From Bacteroidia bacterium (GTDB lineage: Bacteria > Bacteroidota > Bacteroidia > B-17B0 > Aurantibacillaceae), in contig JANYIQ010000103.1 in assembly GCA_025362575.1 (NCBI GenBank), forward strand, positions 1 through 42,465: a DNA stretch of 42,465 nucleotides, in the 5' to 3' direction. A program made the position numbers and the translations under genes. The notes under the pieces were generated by a model, which saw only the letters and a list, made by a program, of their open reading frames with translations, did not search any database and was not told the origin of the DNA. Positions 7,880 to 17,710 of the stretch are shown piece by piece; positions within the stretch are counted from its first letter, which is position 1; each line of letters begins with the position of its first letter.

Positions 7880-9274
7880 TTAGAACGCAAACATATCTAC
7901 CACAAAGCCTGGAACAAGTCCGAGCACAAGCGTAATGGCGCTGGTAATAAGAATAACCATGTTAACCGACATTTCTGAAGCAACAGGCTCTTCGGTAGCA
8001 GCAGGTTTAAAGTACATTGCTATAATTACTTTAAAGTAGTAATAAACCCCAACCGCTGAAGTTAGAACTGCTAATATCAATAGCCATTTGTAGTGTGTTC
8101 CTATCATGTTGGTGAACACAAAATATTTTGCGAAAAATCCGGCAGTAACAGGAATACCCGCCAGAGATAACATGGCAATGGTCATGCAAGCCGCCAAAAA
8201 AGGATTGCGTTTTCCTAAACCGTTGAAAGCTTCGAAACTCTCATCTCCTTTTTTAGTAACGTTGTATACAACCGCAAAGCCGGCAATAGATCCAATGGAA
8301 TAGGCTAATGAATAATATAAAAGAGCTCCTAAAGTAGCATTGCTTCTTACGTTTGCTAGAATAACCATTAGCATAAATGCAGCATGACTAATGCTTGAAT
8401 AGGCAAGCATACGTTTCACGTTGGTTTGCATGGCGGCACTGAAGTTGGCGATCACAAGCGAAAGCGCAATAACACCCGCGAGTATAACGGTCCACAGCTC
8501 ACTCACACCTCCAAAGCCAATTAAAAACAAACGAAGTATTGCGGCGAAAGCAGCAGTTTTTACAACTGTACTCATTAAAGCAGTAATTACAGTAGGAGAA
8601 CCCTGGTAAACATCCGGTGCCCAGAAGTGAAAAGGAGCGGCAGATACTTTGAAACACATTGCAATTAATAAAAGTACCACGCCTACATAAAAGAACATTG
8701 GCATCATACCAGGAGCCGTTCCTGAAATTTTAGCACGGATCTCCATAAGATCGAAACTGCCCGTAGCGCCATATATCAGAGCAATTCCAAATAATAAAAA
8801 GCCACTTGCAAATGAACCCATGATCAGGTATTTAAATCCGGCTTCATTGGAGGCTAAATTCTTTTTACGGCTTGCCGCCAGAACATAAAGAGGAATGCTC
8901 ATGATCTCAACACCTAAAAACAAAGTGGTCATGTTTTTAAAGGCAGTAAGCATTAAGGCACCGGTAAGAGCAAACAGAACCAAAGCAAAGTGATCGGTTA
9001 CGTTTGTATCATTCTCAAAATAGTCGTTAGCCATAATGAACCAGAAAAATGCTGTAGCTAAAATAACGCCGCTGAAAGCAATAGCCACCTTATCGAAAGC
9101 GATCATGTTTCCGAAGGCAGCAATATTTAAACTATTGTTCCATTCCATGAAGTTGGCAACGTAAGCACCTAATATGCCTAACAAAACCATTGGAAGCAAT
9201 ACTTTTTTAACCTTAAAGATTTCGGCAAGCATTGCTAATATGCCTAATCCACTAACTATAAACAGACCTTTCAT
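7880..9274 (-). CDS. nuoN: NADH-quinone oxidoreductase subunit N
   Basis: A 464-residue antiporter-like membrane subunit of complex I and the last gene of the operon. It belongs to the Mrp-type proton-pumping family: the broken-helix region with FKVSAAPFHFWAPDVYQGSP carries a conserved Lys, and KTAAF follows in the next helix. Length and hydrophobicity fit the usual 14-helix NuoN. It follows nuoM by 15 bases. No clear terminator follows; only a short AAGC/GCTT palindrome lies just past the stop, before the next gene on the same strand. Confidence 0.96.
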   Translation of the reverse strand: MKGLFIVSGLGILAMLAEIFKVKKVLLPMVLLGILGAYVANFMEWNNSLNIAAFGNMIAFDKVAIAFSGVILATAFFWFIMANDYFENDTNVTDHFALVLFALTGALMLTAFKNMTTLFLGVEIMSIPLYVLAASRKKNLASNEAGFKYLIMGSFASGFLLFGIALIYGATGSFDLMEIRAKISGTAPGMMPMFFYVGVVLLLIAMCFKVSAAPFHFWAPDVYQGSPTVITALMSTVVKTAAFAAILRLFLIGFGGVSELWTVILAGVIALSLVIANFSAAMQTNVKRMLAYSSISHAAFMLMVILANVRSNATLGALLYYSLAYSIGSIAGFAVVYNVTKKGDESFEAFNGLGKRNPFLAACMTIAMLSLAGIPVTAGFFAKYFVFTNMIGTHYKWLLILAVLTSAVGVYYYFKVIIAMYFKPAATEEPVASEMSVNMVILITSAITLVLGLVPGFVVDMFAF

Positions 9275-9289
9275 ATACTAAATTTCCTT

Positions 9290-10756
9290 TTACTTATTCA
9301 TCAACATCATAATACTCTTTGTGCCTTCTTCTGCCAGATCATTCAATGGTTTTGGATAAACACCAAAAGCAATAACCGCAGCACAAACTACGATCAAAAC
9401 AACTTTATCGCTAACAGCAAGCGAACCAAATTCCATGGCGTTGTTCGGCTTCTCTCCAAGCATAATGCTTTGGTAACTGCGCAACATATATACGGCGCCT
9501 AAGATCACGCTTAATCCGGCAAAGGCCGCCATGTAAGCACTATATTGATACAAACCGTTCAATAATAAGAACTCACCAATGAAACCATTCGTTAAAGGAA
9601 GCGCAACAGAGCCTAACAAAATAATTAGGAAGAGAACCGCAAACTGTCCGTTCATGTTTCGAATGCCACCTAACTTTTCAATTTCTCTGGTGCCGGTATG
9701 ACGAACTAAAATATCAGCAATTAAAAATAAACCTACCACATTAACACCGTGACCTAACATCTGAACCACCGCACCCTGAATACCCTGCTGATTAGCAGAT
9801 AAAATTCCTGCAGCAATTAAACCAACGTGAGCAATTGAAGAGTAAGCGATCAAGCGCTTGTAATCTTTTTGAACGATGGCAATGCAGGATGCATAAACAA
9901 TACCGAATACTGATAAACCAATAGCAACACCACCCCATTTTTCTAAAGCCAAAGGCGTCATTGGTAATAACCATTTAATAACTCCAAAAGTTCCCATCTT
10001 TAACATGATGCCCGAAAGCAGCATGGTGCCTTGTGTTGGCGCTGTAACATAGGTGTCGGGTTGCCATGTGTGTAAAGGAAAAATAGGCATCTTAATGGCA
10101 AAGGCAACAAAGATCATCCAGAAAACAGCGCTTTGTTGATTTACGTTTAAACTGTGTCCCGCATTATAAAGATCTTGAATGGCCCATGATCTTGCTCCGC
10201 CACCAACTGCAGTGTGATTATATAAATAGATCAAACCAAGTAACATGAATAATGATCCGAATAAGGTGTAAACAAAAAACTTAAACGTAATTCTTGCACG
10301 ATCATCACCACCCCACAATAAACAAATAAAGTAAATAGGAATTAAAGCTAACTCCCAGAATACATAGAATAAAAATCCGTCATTAGCCGTGAACACACCA
10401 ACTAAAGCCATTTGCATAATTAAGATCAAACCATAAAATGCATTTGGTTTATTGTATTGAGTCTGGAAGGAAGAAAGAATGATAAGTGGAACTAAAAAAG
10501 TAGTAAGTAAAACTAAAAGCAAACCAATACCATCTATTCCAACAGAAAAGTGAATTCCCAAAGATTGGATCCAGTTACAATTTAAACTTAGAGAATTAAA
10601 ATTGGGGTTGGTTTTGTATTGCATGAATACAACCAGCGACAAAATAAATTCGGCTATTGATGCTCCTAAAGCAAGCGTTCTTGCGCCATTGCCTTTGACC
10701 AAAAAGACCAAAAGGCCGGCCACCAGGGGTAATACTATTAATAATCCGGTTAACAT
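9290..10756 (-). CDS. nuoM: NADH-quinone oxidoreductase subunit M
   Basis: A 488-residue antiporter-like proton-pumping subunit. Visible hallmarks are the Glu-containing helix YVFWELALIPIYF, the Lys helix FAIKMPIFPLHTWQPDTY, and MLKMGTFGVIKWLLP. It sits between NuoL and NuoN in the membrane arm (known). It lies 15 bases after nuoL, and codon use and gene order show it belongs to the single nuo transcript. Confidence 0.96.
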   Translation of the reverse strand: MLTGLLIVLPLVAGLLVFLVKGNGARTLALGASIAEFILSLVVFMQYKTNPNFNSLSLNCNWIQSLGIHFSVGIDGIGLLLVLLTTFLVPLIILSSFQTQYNKPNAFYGLILIMQMALVGVFTANDGFLFYVFWELALIPIYFICLLWGGDDRARITFKFFVYTLFGSLFMLLGLIYLYNHTAVGGGARSWAIQDLYNAGHSLNVNQQSAVFWMIFVAFAIKMPIFPLHTWQPDTYVTAPTQGTMLLSGIMLKMGTFGVIKWLLPMTPLALEKWGGVAIGLSVFGIVYASCIAIVQKDYKRLIAYSSIAHVGLIAAGILSANQQGIQGAVVQMLGHGVNVVGLFLIADILVRHTGTREIEKLGGIRNMNGQFAVLFLIILLGSVALPLTNGFIGEFLLLNGLYQYSAYMAAFAGLSVILGAVYMLRSYQSIMLGEKPNNAMEFGSLAVSDKVVLIVVCAAVIAFGVYPKPLNDLAEEGTKSIMMLMNK

Positions 10757-10771
10757 AAATTCGTTCTCAAA

Positions 10772-12658
10772 CTATATTATAAAAGTGAATAATAAAATCA
10801 ATACAATGCCCATTACCATGCTTACTACATAAAAACCAATGTTTCCGGTTTGCAATAAACGAACAGCGCTTCCTAAACCTTTTACTGTACTTCCAACTCC
10901 GTTCACAATGCCATCCACAACCTGAAGATCAATGAACTTGTAAAATAATGTTGAAATAAGATCTAATGGTTTACGAATTACCATGTCATAAAACTCATCA
11001 ACATAATACTTATTATAGATAACTTTTTGCCAAGGTTTTAATTTATCTTCACTCGCAGCGGGCAACACTTTATTAGTGATGAACATGGCGTGAGCAAAAT
11101 AAATTACGGTAACGGCAGATAAAGTTGCTAAGCCCATTAACATCCACTCAGTATCGTGATTTAATATGCTTGGATTTTTGTGCGCAATGATGGGATCCAA
11201 ATAATCACCGATCCAATTTGTTTGATGCCAGAATTCAGGCAAGCCTAATAACCCTCCCAGAACCGATAAAGCTGCTAATACCATTAAAGGAACGGTCATG
11301 CTGCTTGGTGATTCATGTAAATGATGTTCTTGTTCGTGTGTGCCTCTGAAGTTTCCAAAGAAAGTTAAGAATAACATTCTGAACATATAGAATGCGGTTA
11401 ACATGGAAGTGATCATTCCTAAGAACCATAATACTTTGCTATGCTCATAAACGTGAGCCAGTATTTCATCCTTTGAAAAGAAACCTGAGAAAGGAGGGAT
11501 ACCGCTGATTGCAATTGTTCCTATTAACATGGTGATGTAAGTGATCTTGATCTTTCCTTTCAATCCGCCCATTTTACGAACATCCTGCTCGCCGCCCATG
11601 GCATGAATAACAGAACCGGCGCCCAAGAATAATAAAGCTTTAAAGAACGCGTGAGTGGTTACGTGAAACACAGATGAACTATACGCGCCTACGCCTAATC
11701 CTAAAAACATTAAACCTAATTGCGATACAGTAGAGTAAGCCAGAATTTTTTTGATGTCGTTTTGCAATAAACCAATTGTTGCAGCAAACAGCGCAGTTAA
11801 CACACCTACAATGGCGACTGTTTCCGAAGCTACGTCTGAAATAGAATAAAATACGTTAGAACGAACGATCATGTAGATACCGGCTGTAACCATTGTGGCC
11901 GCGTGAATTAATGCAGATACGGGTGTTGGTCCTGCCATCGCATCCGGTAACCATGTATATAAAGGTAACTGAGCACTTTTACCGCAGGCACCAACAAATA
12001 ATAATAAAGCAATTGAGGTTACTACTTCAGGACTTCCAATACCGGCTTTAGAAAAAACATTTCCGTAAGAGATGCTTCCGTAAGTTACAAAGATCAATAG
12101 AATACCTAATAAAAATCCTAAGTCACCAATGCGGTTCATTACAAATGCTTTTCTTGCCGCGTTGTTGTAAGCGGTATTTTTGAACCAGAAGCCGATCAGT
12201 AAATAAGAGCACAATCCAACGCCTTCCCAACCCACAAACATAATTAAGTAGTTATTGCCCATTACTAACAGCAACATGAAGAACACGAATAAATTCAGGT
12301 AGGTAAAAAATCTTGAGAAACCTTCGTCCTCATGCATGTAACCAATAGAGTAAATGTGGATCAAAAAGCCTATTCCTGTAATGATCAATAAAAATAAAGA
12401 AGACAAAGGATCGTATAAAAATTCAAACGGAATTTTTAAGGTGTCGGAACTGATCCAGGAGAACAATTCGAAAACGATCGATTTATTGGCGGCATGCTGC
12501 AATTCAATGAATGCTAAAACAGAAACCACAAAAGAAGCCAGCACGCTGATCGAAGCAATGGAGCCCGACATGCCTTTACTCATTTTTTTCCCGAAGAAAC
12601 CGTTGATCAAGAATCCGATCAAGGGAAACAAAGGAACTAATGCAATTAATTTAATCAT
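10772..12658 (-). CDS. nuoL: NADH-quinone oxidoreductase subunit L
   Basis: A 628-residue distal proton-pumping subunit. It shows GWEGVGLCSYLLIGFWF (key Glu), GKSAQLPLYTWLPDAMAGPT (key Lys) and SALIHAATMVTAGIY. The extended C-terminus after residue 480 includes a His/Glu-rich loop (EQEHHLHES) and a final hydrophobic stretch, as expected for the lateral helix that braces NuoM and NuoN. It is eight bases after nuoK. Confidence 0.96.
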   Translation of the reverse strand: MIKLIALVPLFPLIGFLINGFFGKKMSKGMSGSIASISVLASFVVSVLAFIELQHAANKSIVFELFSWISSDTLKIPFEFLYDPLSSLFLLIITGIGFLIHIYSIGYMHEDEGFSRFFTYLNLFVFFMLLLVMGNNYLIMFVGWEGVGLCSYLLIGFWFKNTAYNNAARKAFVMNRIGDLGFLLGILLIFVTYGSISYGNVFSKAGIGSPEVVTSIALLLFVGACGKSAQLPLYTWLPDAMAGPTPVSALIHAATMVTAGIYMIVRSNVFYSISDVASETVAIVGVLTALFAATIGLLQNDIKKILAYSTVSQLGLMFLGLGVGAYSSSVFHVTTHAFFKALLFLGAGSVIHAMGGEQDVRKMGGLKGKIKITYITMLIGTIAISGIPPFSGFFSKDEILAHVYEHSKVLWFLGMITSMLTAFYMFRMLFLTFFGNFRGTHEQEHHLHESPSSMTVPLMVLAALSVLGGLLGLPEFWHQTNWIGDYLDPIIAHKNPSILNHDTEWMLMGLATLSAVTVIYFAHAMFITNKVLPAASEDKLKPWQKVIYNKYYVDEFYDMVIRKPLDLISTLFYKFIDLQVVDGIVNGVGSTVKGLGSAVRLLQTGNIGFYVVSMVMGIVLILLFTFII

Positions 12659-12666
12659 AAGAACTT

Positions 12667-12978
12667 TTAATTTTTCAAATTACTTAATAGATCGGTATCA
12701 ATAGTTTTAATATTTCTGTAGATCATACTCAAAATTGCCAGGCCCACAGCAACCTCTGCCGCCGCAACGGCCATAACGAAGAAAACAAATACTTGTCCGC
12801 TTGCGTCGTTATGTAAAGTAGAAAAAGCCACGAGTAATAAATTGACGGCGTTTAGCATTAGTTCAATGCACATAAAAATAATGATGGAGTTGCGACGCGC
12901 CATTACGCCCACCGCTCCAATGATAAATAACACCGTGCTTAGCAGGATGTAATAGTTTATTGATATTCCGTTTAACAT
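12667..12978 (-). CDS. nuoK: NADH-quinone oxidoreductase subunit K
   Basis: A 103-residue three-helix membrane subunit, full length for NuoK. The two membrane Glu residues of the proton path are present: Glu39 in [10 protein letters not shown] and Glu75 in AAAEVAVGL, matching the E36/E72 pair of the E. coli subunit. A 70-base gap containing a repeat separates it from nuoJ. Confidence 0.95.
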   Translation of the reverse strand: MLNGISINYYILLSTVLFIIGAVGVMARRNSIIIFMCIELMLNAVNLLLVAFSTLHNDASGQVFVFFVMAVAAAEVAVGLAILSMIYRNIKTIDTDLLSNLKN

Positions 12979-12984
12979 TTTATT

Positions 12985-13048
12985 AAGTTTAGAGCTGAGG
13001 GTTTAGAGTTTAGAGCGTCACTATCAACACTCAACACTTTACTCTCAA
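12985..13048. repeat. Imperfect inverted repeat in the nuoK-nuoJ gap
   Basis: The left arm (12985-13015) is built of GTTTAGAG units (AGCTGAGGGTTTAGAG...); the right arm (13025-13048) is a run of CAACACT/CTCTCAAC units that can pair with it imperfectly. It fills nearly all of a 70-base gap in an otherwise tight operon. A similar unit is found at 18293-18329. Confidence 0.5.
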
Positions 13049-13561
13049 CTAATTTATTTCTTTTTTACCGATCATAATTGACCCAACCAATGCTGCCAAT
13101 AATAATATGGAAGCAATTTCAAATGGGAACAAAAACTCTGTGAATAATACCCTACCTAAATTCTTTACCAAGCCGATCTGTGAACTCCCGTGTTGAGCAA
13201 TTCCCAACTGCCCGGCACCTTTTAAAGAGCCAACCAAAACAAATAATAGCATTCCGCCCGCAACTGCTGCAATTATCTTACTTAACCAGGTGCGCTGAGG
13301 TTCTGTATCTTCATTCAAGTTCATTAACATGATCACAAACAAGAATAATACCATGATGGCTCCGGCATAAACCACAATGTGCACCACTGCTAAAAACTGC
13401 GCATTTAATAATAAGTAATGACCGGCAATGCAGAAGAAGGTCATAACCAGATATAAAACACTGTTTACAGGGTTGCGACTAAATACTACCATTAAACCAA
13501 ACATAATTGCAAGGAAAGAGAGTATCCCGAATAGCCACTGAGTAATTGTATAACCTAACAT
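13049..13561 (-). CDS. nuoJ: NADH-quinone oxidoreductase subunit J
   Basis: A 170-residue five-helix subunit, with the conserved helix VVYAGAIMVLFLFVIMLMNL, the site of the pi-bulge that moves during turnover (family knowledge). It starts three bases after the nuoI stop codon and ends with TAG at 13049. Confidence 0.95.
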   Translation of the reverse strand: MLGYTITQWLFGILSFLAIMFGLMVVFSRNPVNSVLYLVMTFFCIAGHYLLLNAQFLAVVHIVVYAGAIMVLFLFVIMLMNLNEDTEPQRTWLSKIIAAVAGGMLLFVLVGSLKGAGQLGIAQHGSSQIGLVKNLGRVLFTEFLFPFEIASILLLAALVGSIMIGKKEIN

Positions 13562-13564
13562 ATT

Positions 13565-14173
13565 TTAATGCTTATCTTTAATTTGTTTTTTCCCGTCCCA
13601 CATAGTATTGTGTTTTAATCCCGGTAATTTTTTAAATGCTGCTACTTCTAAGGTTTGACGTTTGCTTACATCAATGCGTTTATCTGTCTTCTCAACCAAT
13701 TTATCTTTACCGTAAACAAAATCATCACGCTCAAATTCCGTATCCACAATTCTGTCAGTTAAGAAAATTGCTTCTTTAGGACAAGCTTCTTCACATAATC
13801 CGCAGAAAATGCAGCGGAGCATGTTTATTTCGTAAGTCTTTGCGTATTTTTCTTCTCTGTATAAATTCTCTTCCCCCTTTTTGCGTTCCGCGCTTTCCAT
13901 GGTAATTGCTTCGGCAGGACAAGCCACTGCACATAATCCACAGGCAGTACAACGCTCAGCGCCGTTATCATCTCTTTTTAAAACATGTTGTCCGCGATAA
14001 ACCTCAGCCCTTGGGCGTTGCTCATCGGGATATTTAACGGTTGCCCTTCTTTTAAATAAATGGCTAAGCGTAATGCTCATCCCTTTTATTATTCCGGGCA
14101 AATAAAGTTTTTCGGAAACGGATTGCTCCTTATTCGAAACCACTTTACTTCTATTAGTTAATTGTAATGCCAT
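13565..14173 (-). CDS. nuoI: NADH-quinone oxidoreductase subunit I (two 4Fe-4S clusters)
   Basis: A 202-residue peripheral-arm subunit carrying clusters N6a and N6b: CTACGLCAVACP (Cys75, 78, 81, 85) and CIFCGLCEEACP (Cys121, 124, 127, 131). It passes electrons from NuoG to NuoB. Residues 1-20 are a poorly conserved leader; residues 21-60 hold the amphipathic region that docks on NuoH. It lies 11 bases downstream of nuoH. Confidence 0.96.
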   Translation of the reverse strand: MALQLTNRSKVVSNKEQSVSEKLYLPGIIKGMSITLSHLFKRRATVKYPDEQRPRAEVYRGQHVLKRDDNGAERCTACGLCAVACPAEAITMESAERKKGEENLYREEKYAKTYEINMLRCIFCGLCEEACPKEAIFLTDRIVDTEFERDDFVYGKDKLVEKTDKRIDVSKRQTLEVAAFKKLPGLKHNTMWDGKKQIKDKH

Positions 14174-14184
14174 TTTTTATTTGA

Positions 14185-15240
14185 TTAAAAATGAATATTG
14201 CCTCTAAAATATTCAACAACCACAGTAAGTGCTAAATTCAATAATGACAAAGGCAACAGAACCTTCCACCCCAAATTCATTAACTGATCATAACGGAAAC
14301 GCGGCAAGGTCCAGCGAATCCACATAAATACACAAATGAAAATAAATATCTTAGTGAAGTAGGCACCAAATCCAATTAAGGCAATTAACCAGGAGCCTTC
14401 CTGTAATCCGATCGCGTTATAAAATTCGTGTGCAAAAGGGAAATTATATCCGCCAAAATAAAAGCCCGCCATGATCGCAGATGAGATGAACATATTCGTG
14501 TATTCTGCAAACAAGAACAACCCTAATTTCATGGAAGAATATTCTGTGTGATAACCCCCAACTAATTCGCTTTCACATTCAGGTAAATCAAAGGGCGCAC
14601 GATTGGTTTCTGCCAAGGCGCACACAAAGAAAATTAAAAAGCCTAACGGTTGATACACGAAATTACAAACGCCTGCATCTTGCTGAGCCAAAATTTCACG
14701 CAAGCTTAAAGTACCGCCTGCAGTGATAATTAAGGCAATTACTGAAATACCCATGGCAACTTCGTAACTGATCATTTGCGATGAAGCACGAATAGCTCCT
14801 AATAAAGCATACTTATTGTTAGAAGCCCAACCACCGATCATGATACCATAAACACCAATACCAACCACACCAAACAAATAAAGGATCCCGATATTAATGT
14901 CGGTTACCTGAAACGCATATGTTTTGCCTCCAATGATAACATCCGGTCCCCAGGGAATAACGGCGCCAGTCATTAGTGAGGTAAGCATGAATAAACTCGG
15001 ACCAAGAATAAACAAGAAACGATTCGATACGTTTGGAATGATCTCTTCTTTAAAGAACATTTTTCCGCCGTCGGCTAACGGTTGCAATAATCCGAACGGG
15101 CCAGCTCTATCCGGCCCAACACGATCCTGCAGGAAAGAAGCGAATTTACGCTCCCACCAGGTTGAGTATGCTGCAACGCCTAATGAAAAAGCGAAAACAG
15201 CAACGCAAAGAATTCCTTTATATATAAGTAAACTGATCAT
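14185..15240 (-). CDS. nuoH: NADH-quinone oxidoreductase subunit H
   Basis: A 351-residue eight-helix subunit that forms the quinone entry chamber. Signature blocks are ERKFASFLQDRVGPDRAGP, the acidic loop NRAPFDLPECESELVGGYH and the C-terminal FMWIRWTLPRFRYDQLM. Its ATG is preceded by a 138-base gap with a structured repeat, the longest junction in the operon. Confidence 0.96.
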   Translation of the reverse strand: MISLLIYKGILCVAVFAFSLGVAAYSTWWERKFASFLQDRVGPDRAGPFGLLQPLADGGKMFFKEEIIPNVSNRFLFILGPSLFMLTSLMTGAVIPWGPDVIIGGKTYAFQVTDINIGILYLFGVVGIGVYGIMIGGWASNNKYALLGAIRASSQMISYEVAMGISVIALIITAGGTLSLREILAQQDAGVCNFVYQPLGFLIFFVCALAETNRAPFDLPECESELVGGYHTEYSSMKLGLFLFAEYTNMFISSAIMAGFYFGGYNFPFAHEFYNAIGLQEGSWLIALIGFGAYFTKIFIFICVFMWIRWTLPRFRYDQLMNLGWKVLLPLSLLNLALTVVVEYFRGNIHF

Positions 15241-15298
15241 ATGTTCAATCTCTTTTTAAGAGTAATTTTTTTATTTTTTCTTCTGCCTGTCTCTACTT

Positions 15299-15372
15299 CC
15301 CTCTCCTTTGGAAATCCTTAGGATTCGATGGCGTATTTAAAATTAAACACTTGCCATCAAAGGGACCGAGGG
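15299..15372. repeat. REP-like compound hairpin between nuoG and nuoH
   Basis: Outer arms CCCTCTCCTTTG (15299-15310) and CAAAGGGACCGAGGG (15358-15372) pair with a three-base bulge. Inside lie a small palindrome AATCCTTAGGATT (15313-15325) and GATGGC/GCCATC arms (15327-15332, 15353-15358). The whole could fold as a branched structure. It looks like a REP or small non-autonomous element lodged in the operon; a processing or attenuation site is the alternative. Confidence 0.5.
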
Positions 15373-15378
15373 TGAGGC

Positions 15379-16362
15379 CTAAGGTCTTTTATCAATATTC
15401 ATAAAACCTAAAGCTTTCTGTTGCTTTAAAGCCTGTAATTTTAATTCGTTCAAATGCTCGTAATGATTTTGTGAGATAACTGAATTACGACTAATGTGCG
15501 ACGGCCCTTCAATTACCCAGTCAGATGTTTTTTTATGATCATAACGACAGTCGTTACAAATAAATTCATGCACCTCGTCCCACTGATCTTTACGGGCAGT
15601 AACACGAAGAACCTCATCACCCTTTAACCATACGCGTGTTTTACCGCAGCACTTATCGCATTTACGATGCGCATCAACGGGCTTAGTAAACCAAACACGA
15701 CTTTTAAATCTAAATGTTTTGTCAGTTAAAGCACCAACAGGACAAACATCAATAACGTTTCCGGAGAAATCATTATTAATGGCTTTATCGATATAAGTAG
15801 AAATTTCAGCGGCATCGCCACGGTGAATAGCACCGTGAACACGACCATCTGTAATTTGTTCGCAAACTTTTACACAACGATAACATAAAATACAACGGGT
15901 CATGTGTAATTTAATTTTATCGCCAATATCGATCATGTCGTATTCACGACGTTTAAATTCGTAACGTGTTTTTACAGATCCATTCTCGTAACCAAGATCC
16001 TGTAATTTACATTCTCCGGCCTGATCGCAAACCGGGCAATCTAAAGGGTGATTAATTAATAAAAATTCAACAACACCTTTTCTTGCTTCTAAAATTTCGG
16101 GAGAGGTAAAATTCTGAACAACCATTCCGTCCATAACTTCTGTTCTGCAAGATGCAACAGGTTTTGGCATTGGATTAGGATTTGCAGTAGAGCCTTGAGT
16201 AACTTTTACAATACAGGTACGGCAATATCCACCCGATGTTTTCAGCTTAGTATAATAACACATGGCAGGCGGAGCAACCTCCGGACCAATCATGCGGGCA
16301 GCTTGTAGAATGGTGGTGCCTTTTGGCACATCAATTTCTATTCCGTCGATAGTTACTTTCAT
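15379..16362 (-). CDS. nuoG: NuoG-like subunit, short form (Fe-S part only)
   Basis: A 327-residue NuoG that keeps the N-terminal Fe-S module and lacks the long molybdopterin-oxidoreductase-like region (E. coli NuoG is about 900 residues). Visible ligands: N1b Cys35, 47, 50, 72; N5 His105, Cys109, 112, 118; N4 Cys157, 160, 163, 207. A further Cys group, CDKCC (235-239) and CNDC (269-272), falls where some bacterial enzymes carry the extra cluster N7. The reading frame is intact, the stop is clean, and no leftover of the missing domain is found downstream, so the short form is not a fresh truncation. Its start overlaps the nuoF stop by one base. I recall short NuoG forms from other Bacteroidota, so this is probably lineage-typical. 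Confidence 0.92.
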   Translation of the reverse strand: MKVTIDGIEIDVPKGTTILQAARMIGPEVAPPAMCYYTKLKTSGGYCRTCIVKVTQGSTANPNPMPKPVASCRTEVMDGMVVQNFTSPEILEARKGVVEFLLINHPLDCPVCDQAGECKLQDLGYENGSVKTRYEFKRREYDMIDIGDKIKLHMTRCILCYRCVKVCEQITDGRVHGAIHRGDAAEISTYIDKAINNDFSGNVIDVCPVGALTDKTFRFKSRVWFTKPVDAHRKCDKCCGKTRVWLKGDEVLRVTARKDQWDEVHEFICNDCRYDHKKTSDWVIEGPSHISRNSVISQNHYEHLNELKLQALKQQKALGFMNIDKRP

Positions 16363-17702
16363 TACGCGACAACTTTTTTATTTAACCTATCATAATGACT
16401 TATGTCAACAAACTTTTTGCTTTTTGCTATCTCTAAAAACTCATGTTTAAAATGACGTATAGCTGCCGCAACAGGCCAGGCCGCCGCTTCACCCAAAGGA
16501 CAAATTGTTTTTCCTTCGATCTTACTTTGAATATCCCAAAGTAATTCTACATCACTTTCGCTAGCGGTGCCATTTAAAAACTTCTTCAATATTTTTTCCA
16601 TCCAACCGGTTCCTTCACGGCAAGGCGAACATTGTCCGCAACTTTCGTGATGATAAAAACGGGCGAACGTAAATAAATTCTTTACAATACTGGTGTCTTC
16701 ATCCATTACAATGAAACCACCCGAACCTAGCATTGTGCCGGTTTGAAAACCTCCATCGCTTAAACTTTCGTAGGTCATTAAGCGCGGCTCACCTTTTGCA
16801 GTCTTTAAAATTAATTCTGTTGGAAGGATCGGAACAGAAGAACCTCCAGCAACAACGGCTTTCATTTTTTTGCCATTGCGAATACCGCCGCAATATTCTT
16901 CACTGTAAATGAAATCTTCAACAGTAATTCCTAATTCAATTTCATAAACCCCAGGCTTATTAATATGACCTGAAGCAGAAATTAATTTTGTTCCGGTTGA
17001 TTTGCCAATACCGATCTTTGCATATTCTTCTCCGCCTCCATTTACAATGGGAACAACAGCCGCAATAGTTTCTACGTTATTCACAACCGTTGGGCAGCCC
17101 CATAAACCCGCCACCGCAGGAAATGGTGGCTTAATACGTGGATTACCACGCTTGCCTTCCAGTGATTCCAACAAAGCAGTTTCTTCACCGCAAATGTAGG
17201 CGCCTCCTCCAACCTGCACGTAACAGTCGTGAGAGAAATTAGAACCTAAAATGTTTTTTCCTAACCAGCCGGCAGCATAAGCTTCCTTAATGGCGTTTTC
17301 AACAATTCGCGCAACATAAAAATATTCGCCGCGAATGTATATGTAAGATGATTTTGCGCCTAATGCATAAGAAGAAGTGATCATTCCTTCGATTAAAGCA
17401 TGAGGAATTTTTTCCATTAAATAACGATCCTTGAAAGTACCGGGTTCCGATTCGTCGGCGTTACAAACCAAATAACGTTCTACGCCTTCCGGCTTAGCCA
17501 AAAAGCTCCATTTTAATCCTGTTGGGAAACCGGCGCCACCGCGACCACGTAAGCCTGATTTTTTAACCTCATCAGTTACCTGATCAGGAGTCATGGTTTT
17601 CAGTGCTTTCTCAACGGATGCATAACCACCATGAGCACGGTACACTTCCAGGGTATTGATGCCCGGAACTTTATCGTTATGTATTAATAGTTTCTTTCCC
17701 AT
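16362..17702 (-). CDS. nuoF: NADH-quinone oxidoreductase subunit F (NADH/FMN)
   Basis: A 446-residue subunit that oxidises NADH through FMN. The nucleotide site [13 protein letters not shown] (50-62) and [10 protein letters not shown] (85-92) are intact. Cluster N3 ligands are Cys355, Cys358, Cys361 and Cys401 ([25 protein letters not shown]). It begins eight bases after nuoE. Confidence 0.97.
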   Translation of the reverse strand: MGKKLLIHNDKVPGINTLEVYRAHGGYASVEKALKTMTPDQVTDEVKKSGLRGRGGAGFPTGLKWSFLAKPEGVERYLVCNADESEPGTFKDRYLMEKIPHALIEGMITSSYALGAKSSYIYIRGEYFYVARIVENAIKEAYAAGWLGKNILGSNFSHDCYVQVGGGAYICGEETALLESLEGKRGNPRIKPPFPAVAGLWGCPTVVNNVETIAAVVPIVNGGGEEYAKIGIGKSTGTKLISASGHINKPGVYEIELGITVEDFIYSEEYCGGIRNGKKMKAVVAGGSSVPILPTELILKTAKGEPRLMTYESLSDGGFQTGTMLGSGGFIVMDEDTSIVKNLFTFARFYHHESCGQCSPCREGTGWMEKILKKFLNGTASESDVELLWDIQSKIEGKTICPLGEAAAWPVAAAIRHFKHEFLEIAKSKKFVDISHYDRLNKKVVA

Positions 17703-17710
17703 TACAAATG

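Noticed and set aside
12354-12704. 116-codon open frame antisense to nuoL
   Set aside because: Low-complexity shadow of a highly hydrophobic gene; no recognisable domain or ribosome site.
15241-15378. Remnant of the missing NuoG molybdopterin domain
   Set aside because: The gap is only 138 bases, holds repeats, and shows no reading-frame remnant; no frameshift is needed to explain the short NuoG.
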